The notes under the pieces: model-generated | Told to the model about the DNA's origin: nothing | The model's input: only the letters and a program-made list of their open reading frames with translations | Database searches by the model: none | Program-made: the position numbers and the translations under genes | In this document: piece after piece, positions 1 through 7,583 of the stretch | Numbering within the stretch: position 1 is the stretch's first letter | How the letters are laid out: each line of letters opens with the position of its first letter | NCBI GenBank assembly: GCA_015063335.1 | Contig: SVUH01000034.1 | Span: forward strand, 1 to 15,704 | Length of the DNA stretch: 15,704 nt | Direction: 5' to 3' | Source: Oscillospiraceae bacterium | GTDB lineage: Bacteria; Bacillota_A; Clostridia; Oscillospirales; CAG-272

Positions 1-126
1 GCCAACCGCTTTAGCGGTAGCTTGAGTCCGCTTGCGGTTGGCAGATTTTTCGGTGGGCTTTCAGCCCCGCCAGTAACATGCCCTTATAGGGCTGAGCAAG
101 CCACCGGCTTAGCCGGTGGTTATGAC
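1..126 (+). mobile_element. Possible right end of an IS200/IS605-type element (omega-RNA-like hairpins)
   Basis: No gene fits here, but the stretch is unusually structured. In order it shows GCCAACCGC (1-9) pairing with GCGGTTGGC (34-42), with smaller CCGCT/AGCGG hairpins inside; GGTGGGCT (52-59) with AGCCCCGCC (63-71), with one bulge; GCCCT/AGGGC (80-92); and a terminal stem CCACCGGC-TTA-GCCGGTGG (101-119) followed by TTATGAC. A run of hairpins ending in a strong subterminal stem-loop is what the right end of IS200/IS605 elements and the 3' part of TnpB omega-RNA scaffolds look like. The tnpB gene, if present, would lie left of the window. One plus-strand frame is open from base 1 to the stop near 154, but its translation is low-complexity and looks like read-through of structured DNA. 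A stand-alone palindromic repeat is the main alternative. Confidence 0.4.
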
Positions 127-154
127 TTATTTAAAAGTTTATTTAAAAGATAGA

Positions 155-348
155 ACAAACCAAGGTACAGTTTTCTTTTGCTTACTTTTCTTTTTTAAAA
201 GAAAAGTAAGCGGACTCTTCGCACCGACGGCTTTCATTTTAATTTTAAAATATAGCACAAACCAAGGTATCGTTTTCTTTTGCCTACCTTTTCTTTTTCG
301 TAAAAGAAAAGTAGGTGCTTACCTTTTCTTTTTTAAAAGAAAAGTAAG
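155..348 (-). repeat. Composite A/T-rich repeat array, left copy (downstream of the RNHCP gene)
   Basis: Read on the minus strand, directly after the stop of the RNHCP gene, the array shows two tandem hairpins with arms related to CTTTTCTTTT/AAAAGAAAAG (348-317 and about 316-283). Next comes a core whose plus-strand form is ACAAACCAAGGTA (257-269). Then comes a 30-nt GC-richer module (240-211), a third perfect 14-bp hairpin with a 2-nt loop (181-194 with 197-210), and a second core (155-167). The same module order occurs at 13374-13700 downstream of another gene. No protein is credible here; open frames are lysine/phenylalanine low-complexity. Function is unknown; 3' processing, transcript protection or a passive mobile palindrome are possible. 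Confidence 0.75.
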
Positions 349-690
349 TTAAAAGAAATATTTAGGATCAGCAACGGTCAGCTTTATGATAAGCGACATA
401 TTGTCGGGCTGATTTTTTTCACCGAGTGCGGCTTTGTTTCTGCGTATTTCTCCGCATTTTTTGCAACGGTGGATAATGATAAAGCCCTTTTTTGCATCGG
501 GCTCTGTGCGAATAGGCTCAAGCTCGCCGCGGCAGGGGTTAGCTCTGTCACCTGGGTTTATATCTACGTGAAGCGACCAAAGGCAATGAGGGCAATGATT
601 TCGCGAGGTGTACCCAAGCGGCTCTACTTCCTTGCCGCAATGAACGCATATAAACGAATTATCGTTTTTTGTAAACCGTTTTTGCTCCAT
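349..690 (-). CDS. RNHCP domain-containing zinc-ribbon protein
   Basis: A 113-residue cytoplasmic protein carrying the RNHCP signature: two CxxC-type pairs near the N-terminus (C15/C18 in FICVHCGKE, then RNHCPHCLWSLHVD), followed by PGDR and a second CxxC pair (HRCKKCGE) in the C-terminal half. The motifs match the RNHCP family (Pfam PF12647), whose biochemical role is not established; zinc binding is inferred from the cysteine pairs. The start is supported by GGAG six bases upstream. It lies 42 bp downstream of the one-pass membrane protein gene on the same strand, so co-transcription is plausible. The last codons (KYFF) and the TAA stop abut the first hairpin of the composite repeat, so the 3' end may have been reshaped by the repeat. 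Confidence 0.85.
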   Translation of the reverse strand: MEQKRFTKNDNSFICVHCGKEVEPLGYTSRNHCPHCLWSLHVDINPGDRANPCRGELEPIRTEPDAKKGFIIIHRCKKCGEIRRNKAALGEKNQPDNMSLIIKLTVADPKYFF

Positions 691-732
691 TTAATTCTCC
701 TATGTAAGCGTTATGTGGTGAGAACAATAAAA

Positions 733-1470
733 TCACTTATCGCCGTAGGCTTCGATCGCCTTTTTGTCCTTGCGCTCAAGCTTTACCGTAATGTCCTCGG
801 AGACATAGTCGTAAATGCAGAGCGTAGCCATGGGTGTTTCGTCGTAATTTACACTGCCTATGTAGTAGAAATCGACGTACATAGCCAGGAGAAGCCCCGA
901 CTCCTTAAGCTCCTTTATATTTATGTCGGCATCGTCAAGCTGGAAGACCATGCGGCGGAAGTTATACACGTTCTTTTGTTCTGTTGCGCCGAGCGTGCCG
1001 TGGCAGCGAACGAATTTTACGCTTTCGGGCTCGTTGCCGAGGTTGTCGTCCTTATTCTCGGGCGTGAGGTCTATTGCGACTACCAAGGTAAAATCGTAGT
1101 TTTCAGCCTCGCGAGAGGGGATTTCCGAAAGACCGAAGTCAGCGGCGGTGTATTTAAGCGTACTGTTGTTGTAGCGTATTACCGCCTGCACCTGGTTCGC
1201 GTCGGGAATGATCGCGTACTCGGTTATTGCAAAGTAACCGTAATTGGTTTCTCCTCGCGTTATGCTGTTTTGATCCTGGCGGTACATATAAAGAGAGCTA
1301 TCAGCCTCCTCGTAAGCAGATACAAGCCTGTCGTTAGCTACTAACGCATCCATAGAGGACGGGTTGTTCGAGGAGAGTATTCTCCAAGCGAGAAAGCCTA
1401 TGACTGCGGCAATAAAGAGAGAAACCAAGGCAATAATGACTCTTTTAAGTATTTTAAAAACTGTTGACAT
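733..1470 (-). CDS. Hypothetical one-pass membrane-anchored protein
   Basis: A 245-residue protein I do not recognise. Residues about 9-30 (IIALVSLFIAAVIGFLAW) form one hydrophobic segment preceded by lysine/arginine, giving an N-terminal anchor or uncleaved signal. No lipobox cysteine follows it. The remaining ~210 residues are polar, rich in acidic and aromatic residues, and predicted extracytoplasmic, with alternating short hydrophobic stretches suggestive of beta structure (for example YGYFAITEYAII and YDFTLVVAIDLTPE). The start is favoured by GGAGT five to six bases upstream. It is divergent from the two-pass membrane protein gene and lies upstream of the RNHCP gene. Base composition is like its neighbours. 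Function unknown. Confidence 0.75.
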   Translation of the reverse strand: MSTVFKILKRVIIALVSLFIAAVIGFLAWRILSSNNPSSMDALVANDRLVSAYEEADSSLYMYRQDQNSITRGETNYGYFAITEYAIIPDANQVQAVIRYNNSTLKYTAADFGLSEIPSREAENYDFTLVVAIDLTPENKDDNLGNEPESVKFVRCHGTLGATEQKNVYNFRRMVFQLDDADINIKELKESGLLLAMYVDFYYIGSVNYDETPMATLCIYDYVSEDITVKLERKDKKAIEAYGDK

Positions 1471-1586
1471 TTTTACTCCGATTTATTATAATATAGTAAA
1501 ATACATATACACAAAATATTATAGCATGCTTTTGTGATATTTTCAAGTCTATTTTGCCCGATTTGGCAAGAAGGGGTGACGAAATA

Positions 1587-2111
1587 ATGAATTTGTTTGA
1601 ATTTGTACCCGCAAAAAACAACAAAAGACTGGGGCTTATATCGGGGCTTTTGCTCATAGGCGGTGCGGTGATGCTGCTTGTTACTTATGTTTTTAATGAG
1701 ATTGCAGGAAAATGGTTTTTTCAGCTTCTTGCCGTCGGTATGTGTGGCGTGAGCATTTTCCTTGTTTCAAGATACGTCATGAAAAATTATATTTACGCGA
1801 TCATATCGACTGAGGGCGGTAACGATTTTACGGTGACCGAGCTGCAAAGCAAAAAGAAAACAACCGTTTGCCGTATTTCCGTTTCAAATATTGAAAAGGC
1901 AGTTGTGATAGAGCCGGGGAACAAGTCGGGTGAGGACGCAGTAAAGGCACTTATCAAGCAAGGCAAATACAAAAGATTTAATTATTGCGCTGATCTGTTT
2001 GACGAAAAATGCATATATCTTCTTGCGGACGAGTGCGGCGAGAAGGTTGCCATAAAGCTTTCGTGGGGAGAGGAATTAGAAGCCTATCTTCCTATTGAAA
2101 GTAATAAATAA
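1587..2111 (+). CDS. Hypothetical two-pass membrane protein
   Basis: A 174-residue protein when started at the ATG preceded by AAGGGGTG with good spacing; an in-frame ATG 33 bases upstream adds an implausible, charged N-terminus and overlaps the ribosome-binding site. Residues about 15-36 (LGLISGLLLIGGAVMLLVTY) and 43-62 (WFFQLLAVGMCGVSIFLVSR) are two hydrophobic helices joined by a short loop. The C-terminal ~110 residues are soluble with alternating beta-like stretches (DFTVTELQ, TVCRISVSNIEKAVVIE). This 2TM-plus-beta-domain layout recurs in small uncharacterised Clostridia proteins, but I cannot name a family. It is divergent from the preceding membrane protein gene and convergent with nifJ. 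Confidence 0.75.
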   Translation: MNLFEFVPAKNNKRLGLISGLLLIGGAVMLLVTYVFNEIAGKWFFQLLAVGMCGVSIFLVSRYVMKNYIYAIISTEGGNDFTVTELQSKKKTTVCRISVSNIEKAVVIEPGNKSGEDAVKALIKQGKYKRFNYCADLFDEKCIYLLADECGEKVAIKLSWGEELEAYLPIESNK

Positions 2112-2127
2112 GTAAACTGAATAAAAT

Positions 2128-2157
2128 AAAGGGGTTGTCGCGAGCGACAACCCCTTT
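2128..2157. terminator. Bidirectional hairpin terminator between the 2TM gene and nifJ
   Basis: A perfect 13-bp stem, AAAGGGGTTGTCG with its complement, closes a CGAG loop. Read on the minus strand (end of nifJ) the stem is followed by a T-rich tract (TTTATTTTATT), giving an intrinsic terminator. On the plus strand the T-tract is short (TTT then GGAG), so termination in that direction may be weaker. Confidence 0.9.
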
Positions 2158-2166
2158 GGAGTTTAA

Positions 2167-5100
2167 TTACTCTTTGTTACCGTAGAGATCAGCAAGCTTC
2201 TGAAGTCTGTCGTACTTAGCCTTTGCGTTCTCCTCACCCTTAGCAAAGAGAGCCTCTGCCTTTTCGGGGAAGGACTGAACGAGACGAGCGTAACGAGTCT
2301 CGGACTTGATGAAGTCTACGTAGTTTGCGGTAGGAGCCTTGGAATCAACGGTAAGCTTGTTGGTTTCAGCCGCAGGATTGAAGCGGAACATCTGCCAGTA
2401 GCCTGCCTCAACTGCCTTCTTCATTTCGATCTGGCAGTTCTGCATTCCGCCCTTAACACCGTGCATCTCACAAGGAGCGTAGCCGATGATAAGAGAAGGA
2501 CCGTTGTAAGCCTCAGCCTCGGTAAGAGCCTTGAGGAGCTGGTTCATATCTGCACCCATGGAAACCTGTGCAACGTAAACGTAACCGTAGGACATAGCGA
2601 TCTGAGCAAGATCCTTCTTGCCGATTGCCTTACCTGCTGCTGCGAACTGTGCTACCTGACCGATCTGAGAAGCCTTGGACGCCTGTCCACCGGTGTTGGA
2701 GTAAACCTCGGTATCGAATACCATAACGTTTACGTCCTCGCCCGATGCGAGCACGTGGTCAAGACCGCCAAATCCGATGTCGTATGCCCAACCGTCACCA
2801 CCGAAGATCCATACGGACTTCTTAGCGAGGTAATCCTTTTCAGCAAGTATTGCGGGAGCGGTGGGGCATCCTGCTGCAGCTGCCTTTTCGAGCTCTGCTA
2901 CGAGAGCGTCGGTAGCGGAAGCGTTTGCCTTACCGTCGTCCTTAGTTGCGAGATATGCCTCAGCAGCAGCCTTGAACTCTGCGGAAGCCTTGTCGGAAGC
3001 AGCCATTTCTGCTACCTTGCCGATGAGCTTCTCACGAATGGTCTTCTGACCGAGAGCCATACCGAGACCGTGCTCTGCATTGTCCTCAAAGAGGGAGTTA
3101 GCCCAAGCGGGACCCTTGCCGGACTCACGGTTTACGGTGTAAGGAGTTGCGGGAGCGGAGCCACCCCAGATAGAGGAGCATCCGGTTGCGTTGGAGATGT
3201 ACATTCTCTCACCGAAGAGCTGAGTGATAAGTCTTGCGTAAGAGGTTTCAGCACATCCTGCGCAGGAGCCGGAGAACTCAAGCAGGGGCTGCTTGAACTG
3301 GCTGCCCTTAACGGTTGCGTTGATAAGCTCTGACTTTTCGGAAACGTTAGCAACTGCGTAGTCGAACGCTGCCTGCTGATCGAGCTGGCTTGCCTGAGAG
3401 GTCATTTCGATAGCAACCTTCTCGGGAGTGCCGTTCTTTATTGCGTTCTCACTTACCTTACATGCCTTAACGCAGAGGGTACAACCCATACAGTCAAGGG
3501 GAGAAACAGCCATGGTGTACTTGTAGTTAGTCTTGATAACGGGCTTCGCGGTGAACTTGGTGGAAGCGGGAGCATTAGCAGCCTCTTCCTCGGTCATTGC
3601 GAAGGGACGGATCGCAGCGTGAGGACATACGAATGCACACTGGTTACACTGTACGCAGTTTTCGGGATGCCATACGGGAACGTCAACTGCAACGCCTCTC
3701 TTTTCGTATGCCGCAGATCCCTGAGGGAACGTACCGTCTTCCATACCCTTGAATGCGGATACGGGAAGCTTGTCGCCGTTCATGAGGGAAACGGGAGTAA
3801 CGATGGTGTTAACGAAGTTTACGAGATCTGCGCGCTCGCCGGTAGCAGCAGGCTTATCGCAAGCCTCTCCTGCGTTTGCCCACTCTGCGGGAACCTTGAT
3901 CTCAACGAGAGCGTCAACGCCTGCGTCGATAGCCTTGTAGTTGAGCTCAACTACTGCCTCACCCTTCTTGAGGTAGGACTTCTTAGCCATGTACTTCATG
4001 TAGTCAACAGCCTCGGCGATAGGCATGATGTTTGCGAGTGCAAAGAAAGCAGACTGGAGAATGGTGTTGGTTCTCTTGCCCATACCGATCTCACGAGCCT
4101 TGTCGATCGCGTTTACGGTGTAGAACTTGATGTTGTTCTTTGCGATGTAAGACTTAACGTCAGCGGGAAGCTGTGCGTCAAGCTCCTCTGCTGTCCACTG
4201 GCAGTTGAGAAGGAACGTACCGCCGGGCTTAACGTCGTTAACTATCTTATATCCCTTGGTGATGTAAGAGGGGTTGTGGCAAGCAACGAAGTCAGCCTTT
4301 GTGATGTAGTAGGGAGACTTGATAGCCTTGTCACCGAAGCGGAGGTGAGAAATGGTTACACCGCCAGTCTTCTTGGAGTCATACTGGAAGTATGCCTGAA
4401 TGAACTTATCGGTGTGGTCACCGATGATCTTGATGGAGTTCTTGTTAGCTCCAACGGTTCCGTCACCGCCAAGACCCCAGAACTTGCAGGAGATAGTTCC
4501 CTCAGCAGAGGTGTCGGGAGCGGGCTTCTCCTCGAGAGAAAGTCCGGTAACGTCGTCAACGATTCCGATGGTAAATCCGTTCTTCGGCTCAGCAGCATTG
4601 AGGTTCTCGTATACTGCGAAGATGGAAGAAGGAGGAGTATCCTTCGAACCAAGTCCGTAACGTCCGCCAACTACCTTTGCAGATACGCCGTTGGTAGCAA
4701 GAGCGGTAACAACGTCAAGGTAAAGAGGCTCACCGAGAGAGCCGGGCTCCTTAGTTCTGTCAAGAACAGCGATCTTCTTGACGGTCTTGGGAAGAACCTC
4801 AAGAAGCTTTGCGGGAACGAAAGGTCTGTAGAGGCGAACCTTGATAAGACCAACCTTCTCGCCGTTTGCGAGCATGTAGTCGATAACCTCCTCTGCAACG
4901 TCGCAGATAGAGCCCATAGCGATGATAACTCTTTCAGCATCGGGAGCACCGTAGTAGTTGAAGAGCTTATAGTCGGTACCGATCTTTTCGTTTACCTTGT
5001 TCATGTAATCCTCAACGATTGCGGGAAGTGCATCGTAGTAGGTGTTGCAGGACTCTCTGTGCTGGAAGAAGATATCTCCGTTTTCAGCAGAGCCGCGGAG

Positions 5101-5748
5101 CACGGGGTGCTCGGGGTTGATGGAGCGAGCACGGAATGCAGCGATAGCATCCATGTCAACCATTTCTTTAAGATCCTCGTAGTCCCAGACCTCGATCTTC
5201 TGAATTTCGTGAGAAGTACGGAATCCGTCGAAGAAGTTTACGAAAGGAACGCGACCCTTGATGGTAGAAAGGTGAGCTACTGCACCGAGGTCCATAACCT
5301 CCTGAGGGTTAGAGCCTGCGAGCATAGCAAATCCGGTCTGGCGGCAAGCGTAAACGTCGGAGTGATCTCCGAAGATGTTGAGCGCGTGAGACGCAACGCA
5401 ACGAGCGGATACGTGGATAACGCAGGGAAGAAGCTCACCGGCGATCTTATACATGTTGGGGATCATCAAAAGAAGTCCCTGAGAAGCTGTGTAAGTGGTG
5501 GTGAGAGCGCCTGCTGCGAGAGAACCGTGAACGGTACCTGCAGCTCCTGCCTCGGACTGCATCTCCATAACCTTAACGTTTTCGCCCATGATGTTCTTGA
5601 GTCCGGTTGCGGACCAAGCATCGGTGAGTTCAGCCATTACGGATGAAGGGGTGATAGGGTAAATAGCGGCAACCTCGGTGAACGCGTACGATACGTGCGC
5701 GGCAGCGGTGTTACCGTCCATGGACATCTTTTTTCTTTGAATAGCCAT
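2167..5748 (-). CDS. nifJ: Pyruvate:ferredoxin (flavodoxin) oxidoreductase
   Basis: This 1193-residue single-chain enzyme oxidatively decarboxylates pyruvate with CoA to acetyl-CoA and CO2, reducing ferredoxin; it is cytoplasmic and central to anaerobic fermentation. The full domain set is present. YPITPSS (residues 30-36) marks the N-terminal pyrimidine-binding domain. Two 4Fe-4S ferredoxin motifs, CVQCNQCAFVCP (~686-700) and CMGCTLCVKAC (~750-762), follow. GSCAGCAETSYA (~826) supplies cysteines of the third cluster. The thiamine-diphosphate region runs through GDGWAYDIGFGG and YSNTGGQASK (~983-1025). Length is typical. The chosen ATG has GGAGG eight bases upstream; an in-frame ATG 54 bases further up encodes a non-conserved extension. 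It has its own promoter and terminator, so it is monocistronic. Confidence 0.97.
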   Translation of the reverse strand: MAIQRKKMSMDGNTAAAHVSYAFTEVAAIYPITPSSVMAELTDAWSATGLKNIMGENVKVMEMQSEAGAAGTVHGSLAAGALTTTYTASQGLLLMIPNMYKIAGELLPCVIHVSARCVASHALNIFGDHSDVYACRQTGFAMLAGSNPQEVMDLGAVAHLSTIKGRVPFVNFFDGFRTSHEIQKIEVWDYEDLKEMVDMDAIAAFRARSINPEHPVLRGSAENGDIFFQHRESCNTYYDALPAIVEDYMNKVNEKIGTDYKLFNYYGAPDAERVIIAMGSICDVAEEVIDYMLANGEKVGLIKVRLYRPFVPAKLLEVLPKTVKKIAVLDRTKEPGSLGEPLYLDVVTALATNGVSAKVVGGRYGLGSKDTPPSSIFAVYENLNAAEPKNGFTIGIVDDVTGLSLEEKPAPDTSAEGTISCKFWGLGGDGTVGANKNSIKIIGDHTDKFIQAYFQYDSKKTGGVTISHLRFGDKAIKSPYYITKADFVACHNPSYITKGYKIVNDVKPGGTFLLNCQWTAEELDAQLPADVKSYIAKNNIKFYTVNAIDKAREIGMGKRTNTILQSAFFALANIMPIAEAVDYMKYMAKKSYLKKGEAVVELNYKAIDAGVDALVEIKVPAEWANAGEACDKPAATGERADLVNFVNTIVTPVSLMNGDKLPVSAFKGMEDGTFPQGSAAYEKRGVAVDVPVWHPENCVQCNQCAFVCPHAAIRPFAMTEEEAANAPASTKFTAKPVIKTNYKYTMAVSPLDCMGCTLCVKACKVSENAIKNGTPEKVAIEMTSQASQLDQQAAFDYAVANVSEKSELINATVKGSQFKQPLLEFSGSCAGCAETSYARLITQLFGERMYISNATGCSSIWGGSAPATPYTVNRESGKGPAWANSLFEDNAEHGLGMALGQKTIREKLIGKVAEMAASDKASAEFKAAAEAYLATKDDGKANASATDALVAELEKAAAAGCPTAPAILAEKDYLAKKSVWIFGGDGWAYDIGFGGLDHVLASGEDVNVMVFDTEVYSNTGGQASKASQIGQVAQFAAAGKAIGKKDLAQIAMSYGYVYVAQVSMGADMNQLLKALTEAEAYNGPSLIIGYAPCEMHGVKGGMQNCQIEMKKAVEAGYWQMFRFNPAAETNKLTVDSKAPTANYVDFIKSETRYARLVQSFPEKAEALFAKGEENAKAKYDRLQKLADLYGNKE

Positions 5749-5757
5749 GAATTTATT

Positions 5758-5762
5758 CCTCC
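5758..5762 (-). promoter_or_regulatory. Ribosome-binding site deciding the nifJ start
   Basis: GGAGG on the minus strand, eight bases before the ATG that begins MAIQRKKM. It rules out the longer in-frame start upstream, which would place this site inside the coding region. Confidence 0.85.
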
Positions 5763-5790
5763 ATTTTTTAAAAATTTTTTTCCAACTAAT

Positions 5791-5819
5791 ATGATAACAC
5801 AAAAACGCAAATAAGTAAA
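5791..5819 (-). promoter_or_regulatory. Putative sigma-A promoter of nifJ
   Basis: On the minus strand TTTACT (5819-5814) and TATCAT (5796-5791) are separated by exactly 17 bp, 4/6 and 5/6 matches to consensus, and lie about 43 bases before the start codon. The 314-bp divergent intergenic region toward proB holds this and the proB promoter; the stretch between them is A/T-rich and I see no other convincing site. Confidence 0.6.
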
Positions 5820-5983
5820 GAGTATTTTTAAATTTTTCATTAAAAATAAATGCAAAATTTGTTGTTCTGTGACTAAAAAGGCTATATTTGTTAAAACGGA
5901 GTCACTTTTGCGCCCTTAAAACGCGGTTTTGAGAAAAAAGAGGGGGAGAATTTCGCATGGCAGAATAATTTTTGCCGCTCCTA

Positions 5984-6012
5984 TTGAAATAATGCAAAAA
6001 ATGATGTATAAT
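5984..6012 (+). promoter_or_regulatory. Sigma-A promoter of proB-nth
   Basis: TTGAAA (5984-5989), a 17-bp spacer and a perfect TATAAT (6007-6012) precede proB by about 50 bases. The sequence just before the -10 (AAATGATG) is repeated before the -10 of the radical SAM gene further right. Confidence 0.8.
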
Positions 6013-6062
6013 GTAGCGTAAAGATAAAAATGATAAACGATAAACGTAAATGAGGTTATCAA

Positions 6063-6866
6063 ATGGGATATTTCAGAGAAAGCAAGCGAATAGTGATCAA
6101 GGTCGGAACGTCTACCTTGACGCACAACACGGGGCATCTGAATCTTCGCAGAGTTGAAAAGCTTGTAAAGGTGCTCTCGGATATGAAAAACTGGGGCATG
6201 CAGGTCGTGCTCGTTTCTTCGGGAGCGGTCAGCGCTGGCATGGCAAAGGTGGGACTCGGACACATTCCCTCGACTCCCGAGGAAAAGCAGGCTATGGCGG
6301 CTATCGGTCAGAGCGAGCTTATGAAAATTTACGACAGATTTTTCTCCGATTACGGTCATACGGTAGCGCAAATACTTATGACAAAAGAGGTCCTTTCAAA
6401 TCCCGAGCGCCGTTCGGCTGCCGAGAATACGTTCAGACGCTTGCTTGAAATGAACTGCATTCCCGTAGTCAATGAAAACGACTCGGTATCTACGGACGAG
6501 CTGACAAAATTCGGCGGAAACGATATTCTTTCCGCATACGTTGCAGAGCTTGTAAACGCAGACCTACTTATAAATCTCTCGGACGTTGACGGTCTTTACG
6601 ACTCCGACCCCCGAAGCAATCCCGACGCAAGGCTTATTGAGAGAGTCGAGAACCTTGACGATGAGATATACGCTATTGCAGGCGGAGCGGGCACAAGCCG
6701 CGGAACGGGCGGAATGGTTGCAAAGCTGAATGCCGCTCGCATGGTCACAGAGCAGGGAATACCGATGTTTATTATCAACGGTCAGGATCCCGAGATTCTC
6801 TACACCTTGCTTGACGGCGGACATATAGGTACTTATTTTACCGCAAACAAGGATTTGAAAAAATGA
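6063..6866 (+). CDS. proB: Glutamate 5-kinase (short form without PUA domain)
   Basis: Catalyses ATP-dependent phosphorylation of L-glutamate to glutamyl 5-phosphate, the first step of proline synthesis, in the cytoplasm. The 267 residues form an amino-acid-kinase fold: RIVIKVGTSTLT at the N-terminus, VVLVSSGAVSAGM (~48-60), the substrate region VNENDSVST and FGGNDILSAYVA, and LLINLSDVDGLYDSDP with RGTGGMVAKLNAARM for nucleotide binding. The protein stops where the kinase domain ends; the ~100-residue PUA domain of the E. coli enzyme is absent, as in other short bacterial forms. The start is supported by GAGG seven bases upstream. proA is not adjacent; instead the stop overlaps nth by 4 nt (ATGA), implying translational coupling. 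Confidence 0.95.
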   Translation: MGYFRESKRIVIKVGTSTLTHNTGHLNLRRVEKLVKVLSDMKNWGMQVVLVSSGAVSAGMAKVGLGHIPSTPEEKQAMAAIGQSELMKIYDRFFSDYGHTVAQILMTKEVLSNPERRSAAENTFRRLLEMNCIPVVNENDSVSTDELTKFGGNDILSAYVAELVNADLLINLSDVDGLYDSDPRSNPDARLIERVENLDDEIYAIAGGAGTSRGTGGMVAKLNAARMVTEQGIPMFIINGQDPEILYTLLDGGHIGTYFTANKDLKK

Positions 6867-7519
6867 CAGATGCTCAAAAACGGCGCCGCATGCGAGAGAT
6901 AGTGGCGGCACTTGAAGAAATGTATCCCGATGCGACCTGCGCGCTCGAATACGGCGGCGAGCCGTGGCGGCTTATGGTAATGGCGCGGCTGTCGGCGCAG
7001 TGTACCGACGCGCGCGTAAACGAGGTGTGCAGAGAGCTTTTTGACAGATTTCCGACGCTTGACGCTATGGCTGACGCGCCTCTTTCGGAGATCGCCGAAA
7101 TAATTCGCCCCTGCGGATTGTGGCAGAAGAAATCGGAGAATATAAAGAATGAGTGTATTATCGTTCGCGACCGCTTCGGAGGTGTTCTGCCCGATAATAT
7201 GGAAGACTTGCTCTCGCTTCCGGGTGTCGGACGGAAAATAGCAAATCTGCTTCTCGGGGATATTTACAAAAAGCCTGCGATCGTCGCGGACACGCATTGT
7301 ATGCGTATTTGCGGAAGATTCGGTATGTATCCCGAGGGAGTGCGGGATGCCCACAAGGTTGAAAAGATCATGTCAGCGCTCGTAGAGCCGGAAAAACAGT
7401 CGGATTTTTGCCACCGAATAGTTCAGTTCGGACGCGACGTTTGTACGGCGCGCTCGCCTATGTGTAAGGACTGCCCGATACGCGCCCTTTGCGCTCACGG
7501 TTTGACAAAAAACACTTGA
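6863..7519 (+). CDS. nth: Endonuclease III (DNA glycosylase/AP lyase)
   Basis: Base-excision repair enzyme removing oxidised pyrimidines and cleaving the abasic site. In 218 residues it shows the helix-hairpin-helix LPGVGRKIAN with the catalytic lysine at about residue 125, the catalytic aspartate in VADTH (~143), and the 4Fe-4S loop C-x6-C-x2-C-x5-C at about 194, 201, 204 and 210. All catalytic and cluster residues are present and the length is normal. The start codon overlaps the proB stop, so expression probably depends on proB translation and promoter. There is no terminator after it; the -35 box of the next promoter lies across its stop codon. Confidence 0.96.
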   Translation: MTDAQKRRRMREIVAALEEMYPDATCALEYGGEPWRLMVMARLSAQCTDARVNEVCRELFDRFPTLDAMADAPLSEIAEIIRPCGLWQKKSENIKNECIIVRDRFGGVLPDNMEDLLSLPGVGRKIANLLLGDIYKKPAIVADTHCMRICGRFGMYPEGVRDAHKVEKIMSALVEPEKQSDFCHRIVQFGRDVCTARSPMCKDCPIRALCAHGLTKNT

Positions 7520-7544
7520 CACGGTTGGAAAATTTTACTATAAT
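7516..7544 (+). promoter_or_regulatory. Perfect consensus sigma-A promoter of the glucokinase gene
   Basis: TTGACA (7516-7521), 17-bp spacer, TATAAT (7539-7544). The -35 box overlaps the nth stop codon (7517-7519). A second TTGACA at 7502-7507 is badly spaced and probably incidental. Confidence 0.9.
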
Positions 7545-7583
7545 GTTAGTGATTAAAATAAAGTATTGATTGGAGAAGATATT

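Noticed and set aside
155..348. Integron attC-like sites, since palindromes follow stop codons in one orientation
   Set aside because: No integrase gene, no recognisable core sites, and the genes involved are not arranged as cassettes.
469..1344. Plus-strand open frame antisense to the RNHCP and one-pass membrane genes
   Set aside because: The opposite-strand genes have good ribosome-binding sites and one has a clear domain; this frame has neither.
3619..5646. Long plus-strand open frame of about 675 codons antisense to nifJ
   Set aside because: It is a shadow of the highly biased nifJ codon use; it has no ribosome-binding site or recognisable domain, and nifJ on the other strand is certain.
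5869..5905. GTGACT...AGTCAC inverted repeat in the nifJ-proB divergent region
   Set aside because: Only six base pairs with a 25-nt loop; expected by chance in intergenic DNA of this length.
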